Below are positions 57,501 through 64,000 of a DNA stretch of 64,000 nucleotides, piece after piece (positions within the stretch are counted from its first letter, which is position 1; each line of letters begins with the position of its first letter). Source of the DNA: JAFMJV01 sp963814315. Its GTDB lineage: Bacteria; Chloroflexota; Limnocylindria; Limnocylindrales; CSP1-4. The translations under genes were made by a program, and so were the position numbers. The notes beneath the pieces are model-generated. The model was given only the letters and a program-made list of their open reading frames with translations. It did not search any database and was not told the origin of the DNA. The DNA lies in assembly GCA_963814315.1 (NCBI GenBank), contig CAWFCG010000003.1:558001-622000 (forward strand). Direction: 5' to 3'.

Positions 57501-60500
57501 TCGAGCTGACCAGCCTCATCGATGACATCTACGGGGACGTCGCGGACGGCGCCAACCCAGAGCTTGTGAGCACCACCTGTGCCCTGCCCCAGACGATCGC
57601 CGTCCGAGGCAGCTACAGCTGCTCTTTCCAGGCCGACTTCACGGGCAACGCTCGCGCCAGGCAGACCGACACGGTCATCGCCACGGCGCAGGATGACGAA
57701 GGGACGGTCGTCACCGACGACGATGACGCCGTCGTCCGTCTTACCGACGTGCGGCCAGCGATCGCGGCTACCAAGACGCCCGACCCGGCCACGCTGCCAG
57801 AGCCGGGCGGCGATGTCACCTTCAGCGTCACCGTCTCCAACCTCTCCACGGTGGAACCGGTCCAGCTGACCCGACTCTCCGACGATGTCTACGGCGACAT
57901 CACCGTCACCACCGGCAACATCGTCAGCACCACCTGCACGGTGCCGCAGACGATCGCCATCGGCGGTACCTATGCGTGCGCCTTCACGGCGCCGGTCAAC
58001 GGCACGGCTGCGTCTTCGCCCTACACCGATACCATCACGGCGTCGGCCAGGGATGATGACGGCAACACCGTGACAACGAACGCCTTCGCGAATGTGGCGC
58101 TTACCGACGTCCTGCCGCAGCTCAGCCTGGTGAAGACGGCCAGCCCCCTGACGCTGCCCGAGCCGGGTGGCACCTTCACCTTCGGCCTGGTCGTGACCAA
58201 CGACTCACCCGATGAGGACGTCACCCTGACCGACCTCAGTGATGACATCTACGGTGACGTCACCGCCCGGCCGGGCACCTGTGCCCTGCCCCAGACCATC
58301 GCCGCGGGCGATACCTACAGCTGCGCCTTCGAGGGTGACTTCACCGGCAACGCCTTCGATACCCAGACCGACACCGTCACCGCCACCGCGAACGACGACG
58401 AGGACAACGTGGTGACCGCGACCGATGACGCCGAGGTCAGCCTTACCGACGTCCTGCCGCAGCTCAGCCTGGTGAAGACGGCCAGCCCCCTGACGCTGCC
58501 CGAGCCGGGTGGCACCTTCACCTTCGGCCTGGTCGTGACCAACGACTCACCCGATGAGGACGTCACCCTGACCGACCTCAGTGATGACATCTACGGTGAC
58601 GTCACCGCCCGGCCGGGCACCTGTGCCCTGCCCCAGACCATCGCCGCGGGCGATACCTACAGCTGCGCCTTCGAGGGTGACTTCACCGGCAACGCCTTCG
58701 ATACCCAGACCGACACCGTCACCGCCACCGCGAACGACGACGAGGACAACGTGGTGACCGCGACCGATGACGCCGAGGTCAGCCTTACCGACGTCCTGCC
58801 GCAGCTCAGCCTGGTGAAGACGGCCAGCCCCCTGACGCTGCCCGAGCCGGGTGGCACCTTCACCTTCGGCCTGGTCGTGACCAACGACTCACCCGATGAG
58901 GACGTCACCCTGACCGACCTCAGTGATGACATCTACGGTGACGTCACCGCCCGGCCGGGCACCTGTGCCCTGCCCCAGACCATCGCCGCGGGCGATACCT
59001 ACAGCTGCGCCTTCGAGGGTGACTTCACCGGCAACGCCTTCGATACCCAGACCGACACCGTCACCGCCACCGCGAACGACGACGAGGACAACGTGGTGAC
59101 CGCGACCGATGACGCCGAGGTCAGCCTCACCGACGTCCTGCCGCAGCTCAGCCTGGTGAAGACGGCCAGCCCCCTGACGCTGCCCGAGCCGGGTGGCACC
59201 TTCACCTTCGGCCTGGTCGTGACCAACGACTCACCCGATGAGGACGTCACCCTGACCGACCTCAGTGATGACATCTACGGTGACGTCACCGCCCGGCCGG
59301 GCACCTGTGCCCTGCCCCAGACCATCGCCGCGGGCGATACCTACAGCTGCGCCTTCGAGGGTGACTTCACCGGCAACGCCTTCGATACCCAGACCGACAC
59401 CGTCACCGCCACCGCGAACGACGACGAGGACAACGTGGTGACCGCGACCGATGACGCCGAGGTCAGCCTCACCGACGTCCTGCCGCAGCTCAGCCTGGTG
59501 AAGACGGCCAGCCCCCTGACGCTGCCCGAGCCGGGTGGCACCTTCACCTTCGGCCTGGTCGTGACCAACGACTCACCCGATGAGGACGTCACCCTGACCG
59601 ACCTCAGTGATGACATCTACGGTGACGTCACCGCCCGGCCGGGCACCTGTGCCCTGCCCCAGACCATCGCCGCGGGCGATACCTACAGCTGCGCCTTCGA
59701 GGGTGACTTCACCGGCAACGCCTTCGATACCCAGACCGACACCGTCACCGCCACCGCGAACGACGACGAGGACAACGTGGTGACCGCGACCGATGACGCC
59801 GAGGTCAGCCTCACCGATGTGCCCTCCTCGATCGAAGTCACCAAGGACGCCACGCCGACCGAGGTGGATGAGCCTGGCGCCGAGGTCGTCTTCGACGTCA
59901 GCGTCGAGAACACCAGCTTCCCCGACGTGGTGACCATCGAGACCCTGAGCGACGACATCTTCGGTGACATCACGCAAGTGGCCGGCGATATCAGCGCCAC
60001 CGACTGCGTGGTACCCCAGGTGCTCCAGCCTGGCGATGTCTACGACTGCTCCTTCACCGCCTTCGTCGGGGGCAACGCCAACGAGATCATCACCGACACC
60101 GTCACCGCCGACGGCACCGACGACGACCGTACCAACGTCACCGATGATGACACTGCCGACGTGGCCATCCTCGATGTCCTCACTGGCATCAGCCTGGAAA
60201 AGACGGCTGATCCGCTCACGCTGCCCGAGCCGGGTGGCACCTTCGTCTTCAGCCTCACCGTCACCAACCATTCGGTCGAGCCGGTCACCCTGACCTCGCT
60301 CAGCGACGACATCTACGGCGACCTGGACGGCCAGGGGACGTGTGCCATCGGCGGCACCATCGACGTCGGCGCCTCCTACAGCTGCTCCTTCGAGGGCGAC
60401 TTCAGCGGCAACAGCGGTGACAGCCAGACTGATATCGTCAGCGCCACCGCGCAGGACGACGAGCAGAATGAGGCAATCGCGCAGGACGACGCGATCGTCA

Positions 60501-61015
60501 ACCTGACGCCCGTGCCACCGGTCATCAGCGTCACCAAGACGCCCAGCCCGACGCAGGTCACCGCGCCCGGAGGCAGCGTCACCTTCACCGTCACCGTGAC
60601 AAACGAATCGACGTTCGAGCCGGTCACGCTCGATGGCCTCAGCGACTCCGTCTACGGCGACCTCAACGGTCAGGGTTCCTGCCTGGCCGACGGCAGCATC
60701 ACGCTGCAGCCCGGGCAGACCTATAGCTGCAAGTTCAGCGGCGATGTTTCCGGAGCTGCCGGCAGCACGCACCGCAACACGATCACCGCCACCGCCAGCG
60801 ATGACGACCCCGTACCAGTGGTCGTGACGTCGGGCGCCACAGCAGAGGTGGCGATCATCGCGGCCGATGCGATGCCGCCGACGGACATGCTCCCCACCGA
60901 CTCGTCCTCAGGTACGCCGATGGCTGAGCTCTTGCGGATGTTCGTGCTGTTCATCGCCGCATCGATCCTCGTTGGCGGCTTTGGGTTGGCGGTCGTCCGT
61001 CGGTCGCGTGTCTGA
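51574..61015 (+). CDS. Giant secreted surface protein with about 25 DUF11-like repeats (frame break at about 55045)
   Basis: Read as one gene of about 3,146 residues. TTG 51574 has GGGGGG upstream. A signal peptide (VRLLALLQAAILVASILAPT) is followed by a Pro/Thr/Ser-rich stalk (EPTPTSEPTPVPT) to about residue 200. Then come about 25 repeats of ~100-115 residues of DUF11/Ig type. Each opens like VSKTASPTxxxEPGGxVTF and closes with a Cys pair spaced as in TCALPQTIAAGDTYSCAF. The end is a membrane helix (LLRMFVLFIAASILVGGFGL) and RRSRV, a C-terminal anchor. The first frame stops at 55080; the repeat continues in the next frame from DFEDLQLFELADEPYG, and removing one C near 55045 joins them. It is highly Asp-rich, probably calcium-binding, and a likely adhesin or stalk. 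GC content is like that of its neighbours. Confidence 0.85.
58100..59809 (+). repeat. Five tandem, nearly identical 342-bp repeats within the surface-protein gene
   Basis: Copies start at 58100, 58442, 58784, 59126 and 59468, each 342 bp (114 codons) beginning LTDVLPQLSLVKTASPLTLP. By eye they are identical apart from a CTT/CTC change at the unit start and rare third-base differences. Flanking repeats of the same gene differ widely. This indicates recent expansion or strong homogenisation and probable copy-number variation. Confidence 0.95.
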
Positions 61016-61805
61016 CCCGCCAACCATCGAGCTTGCCTCGGTCCCCAACCTGCGCGATGTCGGAAGCCACCCCGCGGGTGCTGGCTGGCGCGTGCGAACC
61101 GGCCTGCTGTATCGGTCAGTCACGCTGAGCGGGGCCTCCGATGCCGACCTGGCGGCACTCGCCGCTCTTGGTGTCCGATCGGTCTTCGACCTGCGCACCG
61201 CCGTCGAGCAAGAGCGCAACCCTGACCGATTGCCAGCCGGTGCCGAGCATGTCCCGCTGGATGTCCTGGCCGATTCGGGCGAGGCGGACCCGGCCGCTGT
61301 CTTCGCCTTGATGGATGACCCGCCCCGCGCCTCGCAAGAGCTGGCTGACGGTGGCACGGAGCGCTTCTACATCGCTACCTATCACGACATGGTCCGGCTC
61401 CCTAGCGCGAAAGCCGGCTTCCGCCAGCTGTACCGAACCCTCGCCGACGCCGATGGTGGGTCCGCTCTGGTGCATTGCACGACGGGCAAGGACCGCACCG
61501 GTTGGGCCACCGCCGCCCTGCTGCTCTTCCTCGGTGTCGGCACCGACGTGGTGCTGCAAGAGTACCTGCAGAGTGATGCGCCGATCCGCGCGGCCTATGC
61601 CGATTTCGTTGACGACTTCGTTGCCCGCGGCGGCAGTCGCGAGGTCATCGAGCCGCTGATGAGCGTCAAGCCCAGCTACCTTCAGGCGGCGCTCGATGCC
61701 ATGCAGGTCGACCACGGCTCGGTCGAGGCCTACTTCAGCGATGGACTCGACCTGGATACGGCGACGCTCACCGACCTACGCACGAGATTCCTCGAGCGGT
61801 CCTGA
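61008..61805 (+). CDS. Tyrosine/dual-specificity protein phosphatase (PTP-like)
   Basis: A cysteine phosphatase of 265 residues of the bacterial tyrosine-phosphatase family (PF13350-like). The P-loop is VHCTTGKDRTGWATAALLL with CX5R. N-terminal family marks are ELASVPNLRDVGSHPAG and GLLYRSVTLSGASDADLAAL, followed by SVFDLRTAVEQERNPDRLP. GTG 61008 overlaps the end of the surface-protein gene by eight bases, so it is translated after it. No signal peptide, so cytoplasmic. Substrate unknown (protein or phosphoinositide-like). Confidence 0.88.
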   Translation: MSDPPTIELASVPNLRDVGSHPAGAGWRVRTGLLYRSVTLSGASDADLAALAALGVRSVFDLRTAVEQERNPDRLPAGAEHVPLDVLADSGEADPAAVFALMDDPPRASQELADGGTERFYIATYHDMVRLPSAKAGFRQLYRTLADADGGSALVHCTTGKDRTGWATAALLLFLGVGTDVVLQEYLQSDAPIRAAYADFVDDFVARGGSREVIEPLMSVKPSYLQAALDAMQVDHGSVEAYFSDGLDLDTATLTDLRTRFLERS

Positions 61806-61829
61806 AGTCGGGCGCGGCACAATAGGGAC

Positions 61830-62162
61830 ATGGCTGACGAGATCCCGCGCTACTTCTTTCCGGGCGCAGCCAGCCCCGAGCAGGCGGAGCAATTCCGTGA
61901 GGCCGTGGTTCGCTTCGCGCGTGACAATGGCTTCCCGGCCTCGCCCCGGCGCGTTTTCAGGCTGACGCACAGCGTCGATGGAGTTGAGCGTCGGGATGAG
62001 GTCGGCCAGATCGAAAGCCAGGATGGGCGTGAGGTCGTCATGGCCATCCTGTCGGCCGACAAGCTCTATCTCGTCGTCACGTCTTCCCGGGGCTTCATGC
62101 GTGGGGTGCCCATCCCCTACCACGTCGATGAGGTCATCGACGCGACCGACTTCTCGATGTAG
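61830..62162 (+). CDS. Hypothetical protein (110 aa), probably leaderless
   Basis: I do not recognise a family. The protein starts MADEIPRYFFPGAASPEQAE and contains VRFARDNGFPASPRRVFRLT and LSADKLYLVVTSSRGFMRG. CACAAT (61818-61823) lies six bases before the ATG, the spacing of a leaderless transcript, and the same hexamer serves as -10 for the ABC operon. It looks soluble and cytoplasmic. Confidence 0.6.
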   Translation: MADEIPRYFFPGAASPEQAEQFREAVVRFARDNGFPASPRRVFRLTHSVDGVERRDEVGQIESQDGREVVMAILSADKLYLVVTSSRGFMRGVPIPYHVDEVIDATDFSM

Positions 62163-62188
62163 CTGCCGGCCCCGGAAGCCGCGCGCGG

Positions 62189-62482
62189 TCAGCCGCCGAA
62201 GATCTTGGTGAACGGCTTTCCGCGCACGGTCTCGATCGCACCGGCCACACCGATGGCCACGCAGATGAGACCGAAGAACGCGAACAGGTCGAACTCCGAC
62301 CCCGACGTCAGGACCAACCCGGTCCCCCCGATGAGGCAGATGGCGTAGAACAGATAGCCCTTCCAGCGAGGCACGCCCGACTTCACCCAGTTGCCACCCA
62401 CGCGAAAGACGGTCTCGCCGGTCGACTCGCCGCGGTCGTCGGTGAACTGTGGTGAATCGAGGTGTTCCCGGAGGCTGGGCAT
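62189..62482 (-). CDS. Small two-helix membrane protein (97 aa)
   Basis: An N-terminal polar half (MPSLREHLDSPQFTDDRGES, then TVFRVGGNWVKSG) is followed by two hydrophobic helices (YLFYAICLIGGTGLVLTSG and FDLFAFFGLICVAIGVAGAI) and a short basic tail. It lies 24 bases downstream of the secreted-protein gene at 62507-63046 on the same strand. Function unknown. Confidence 0.6.
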   Translation of the reverse strand: MPSLREHLDSPQFTDDRGESTGETVFRVGGNWVKSGVPRWKGYLFYAICLIGGTGLVLTSGSEFDLFAFFGLICVAIGVAGAIETVRGKPFTKIFGG

Positions 62483-62506
62483 GATCTCGCTCTCGTATCC
62501 GGCAGG

Positions 62507-63046
62507 CTATCCCTCGAGCACTGGTCCGATGGGCGTGCCTTCGGGTGTGATCAACGCACTGAAGGCGAACGGGCTGGCGCTCCAGTCGATGAGGATGTAC
62601 GCACTCAGGCCCTCATACCCGCCGGTGCCGCGGAAGACGAGCATGTGCACGTTGTTGGCGCCATCCGGTCCGGGCACCGGGGCTCGGAAACCCCCGCAGC
62701 GCCAGCCGCCGCCAACATTGACGATCTCGTAGACGGTTCCGGCGGTCGCGTCCGGGTCGTCACAGTCTTCGGCCGGTGGGTTGTACAGATGCCAGCTGCC
62801 GGTGTACGTGGCGGTCCCGGTCAGGCGTGGGTCGCTTGAGGTCCACTCGTGGACGTGCAGCGTCTCTTCTTCGTGCGTGGTGACGTCACCGCCGGTCGCG
62901 GTCTCCGGCTCCGGCGCGACGAACGTCAACGTGCCGGTCGCTGCGGTCGCGGCCGACGTATCTTCCTGTGCACCGACCGGGGCGCCAGTCATGGCGAGCA
63001 GCGAGAGGAGTACCGCGCCGCTCAGGATCAGTCGTATCGTACGCAT
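62507..63046 (-). CDS. Secreted hypothetical protein (179 aa)
   Basis: A signal peptide is clear (MRTIRLILSGAVLLSLLAMT, then GAPVGAQ). The mature part has a His/Glu-rich strand (THEEETLHVHEWTSSDPRL), GTATYTGSWHLYNPPAEDCD and a second Cys in GGGWRCGGFRAPVPG, suggesting a small disulfide-bonded beta-barrel or dirigent-like fold. No named family is recognised. The start has GAGGTG upstream. Confidence 0.65.
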   Translation of the reverse strand: MRTIRLILSGAVLLSLLAMTGAPVGAQEDTSAATAATGTLTFVAPEPETATGGDVTTHEEETLHVHEWTSSDPRLTGTATYTGSWHLYNPPAEDCDDPDATAGTVYEIVNVGGGWRCGGFRAPVPGPDGANNVHMLVFRGTGGYEGLSAYILIDWSASPFAFSALITPEGTPIGPVLEG

Positions 63047-63361
63047 CCGTGCACCTCATCTAGAGTCCTTCGTCGGTCGGGCCAACTGCGGCATCACGCG
63101 CTCGGAACTGGCGCTCCGGTCACGACTCACGACCTGCTTGTGGACTCGACGATGCATGGTACGGCAGGCCATCGGCCAGTGCCGGAGGGCACGTCTCGCC
63201 GGCCGTCTTGCCCAGAGTCACGCCGCTAGGAGCACGAAGCCCGGTGCGGTCGGACACCAGAAGGTGGTACGGGGGGCGGTCGGCGTCCTGATGGTGTGCC
63301 AGCATGGGGGCGTCGGACGCGCCACGAGAGGGAGTCGCGGTATCGACCAAGGGGATCGACG
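63047..63361. other. 315-base divergent intergenic stretch
   Basis: No gene is supported. It holds the upstream regions of the two divergent secreted-protein genes; the only clear element is AAGGGG eight bases before the ATG at 63362. Confidence 0.4.
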
Positions 63362-64000
63362 ATGATGACTGCCCGGCGGATGGCACACGCGCTCACGGTC
63401 GCACTGGTGACGGCCCTGTTACTGTCCGCCCTGTCCGTGGCCACCGTGACGGCCGCCTCACCCACCCGCTGCAAGGTCTGGAACCCTGACAAGCAGATCG
63501 GGCGGAATACACTCCAGCGCGCGGTCTGGGCTGCCTCCCCTGGTGACCACCTCGTGGTCAGAGGCACATGCGTAGGCACCACGCTCATCCGCAAGGACAT
63601 CCAGATCTCGGGCATCCGCCTCAGGGCTGCGGCCCGTGATGCTCGGGTGCGCGATTCGGGACCGGCGACGCTCAGGAGCGGCAGCAAACGCCCGACGCTG
63701 GTCGTCGATCCCGCGGTTGCCGATCTCAGCATCGAGCGGGGAGTGACAATACGCGGTGGGTTCGTCATCGGCAGTATCCGGGAGTGGCGGTCGGCTCCAT
63801 CCAGCGCGGCCCCGGCGTCGTCCATGGTGCAGTGTCGGATCCCCGGTAGGGTCGGCGGCGGCACGTTGCAAGACATCGTCTCCGCGGCGACGCCCGGCCA
63901 GCGGCTCGGGTTCATCGGAAGCTGTGTCGGCCAGACCCGGATCGACAAGGCCATCCACATCGTCGGCGCCCGCTTCGTGTCGTCAAGTATCGGCTGTGAC
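63362..64000 (+). CDS. Secreted protein with repeated Cys motifs, cut by the right edge
   Basis: The ATG has AAGGGG upstream and opens a signal peptide (ARRMAHALTVALVTALLLSA up to TVTAAS). The mature part begins RCKVWNPDKQIGRNTLQRAV, then AASPGDHLVVRGTCVGTTLI and RKDIQISGIR. A second copy of the same pattern appears about 95 residues later (GGGTLQDIVSAATPGQRLGF, SCVGQTRIDKAIHIVGARF). This V.GxCxGxTxIxKxIxIxG repeat is typical of secreted parallel beta-helix proteins. The frame is open at the edge after 213 codons. Confidence 0.7.
   Translation, partial: MMTARRMAHALTVALVTALLLSALSVATVTAASPTRCKVWNPDKQIGRNTLQRAVWAASPGDHLVVRGTCVGTTLIRKDIQISGIRLRAAARDARVRDSGPATLRSGSKRPTLVVDPAVADLSIERGVTIRGGFVIGSIREWRSAPSSAAPASSMVQCRIPGRVGGGTLQDIVSAATPGQRLGFIGSCVGQTRIDKAIHIVGARFVSSSIGCD

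Noticed and set aside
58100..59809. Possible CRISPR or mobile-element repeats
   Set aside because: The 342-bp units are in-frame coding repeats of one protein without spacers or terminal inverted repeats.

Overview
The window is GC-rich, densely coded bacterial chromosome. It has no phage, insertion-sequence or CRISPR signal. Gene content (a TreS-maltokinase fusion, GlgX, two TMEM175-like channels, a DUF1269 protein, a GH63 glucosidase and an archaeal-type glucose dehydrogenase) and several apparently leaderless starts fit a soil or freshwater Chloroflexota lineage (Limnocylindria/Ellin6529-like). A deep actinobacterial lineage cannot be excluded from this sequence alone.

Layout. 1-5042 (minus): trehalose/glycogen genes, a TreS-maltokinase fusion cut by the left edge and GlgX, behind tRNA-Val(GAC). 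5271-8006 (minus): two TMEM175-family channel proteins around a DUF47/PhoU-like remnant and a DUF1269 protein with a long Ala/Glu helical tail. 8206-20533 (plus): one probable long operon of GH63 glucosidase, amylo-1,6-glucosidase, a soluble molybdopterin oxidoreductase with its four-cluster Fe-S subunit, a NuoF-like/GltD-like fusion flavoprotein, glucose 1-dehydrogenase and gluconolactonase. It would release glucose, oxidise it to gluconate and process the electrons in the cytoplasm. 20673-26364: small genes, a vapBC-hydrolase operon and a run of decayed gene fragments. 26542-36459: galactokinase, a sugar ABC transporter (binding protein and two permeases), a DeoR-GalT fusion, glycerol-3-phosphate dehydrogenase and glycerol kinase. 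Joint galactose and glycerol catabolism suggests uptake of a galactosyl-glycerol compound. 36508-43600 (minus): amidohydrolase, asparaginase, MFS transporter, HExxH peptidase and an oligopeptide-binding-like protein. 43609-51343: a 20-bp tandem repeat, a YugP remnant, sulfotransferase, 2-hydroxyacid dehydrogenase, a small protein plus flavodoxin behind a hairpin that masks the ribosome-binding site, an ADP-forming acyl-CoA synthetase-acetyltransferase, an NTF2-like protein and an AEC transporter. 51574-61015: one giant secreted protein of about 25 DUF11-like repeats, five of them nearly identical 342-bp tandem copies. 61008-64000: phosphatase, small proteins and an edge-truncated secreted protein.

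Caution. At least six genes show a single-base frame break at a point where the protein family clearly continues in another frame (near 10600, 22183, 23261, 39662, 47120 and 55045). This many in 64 kb points to residual assembly indels, so frameshifted genes should not be taken as true pseudogenes without read support.
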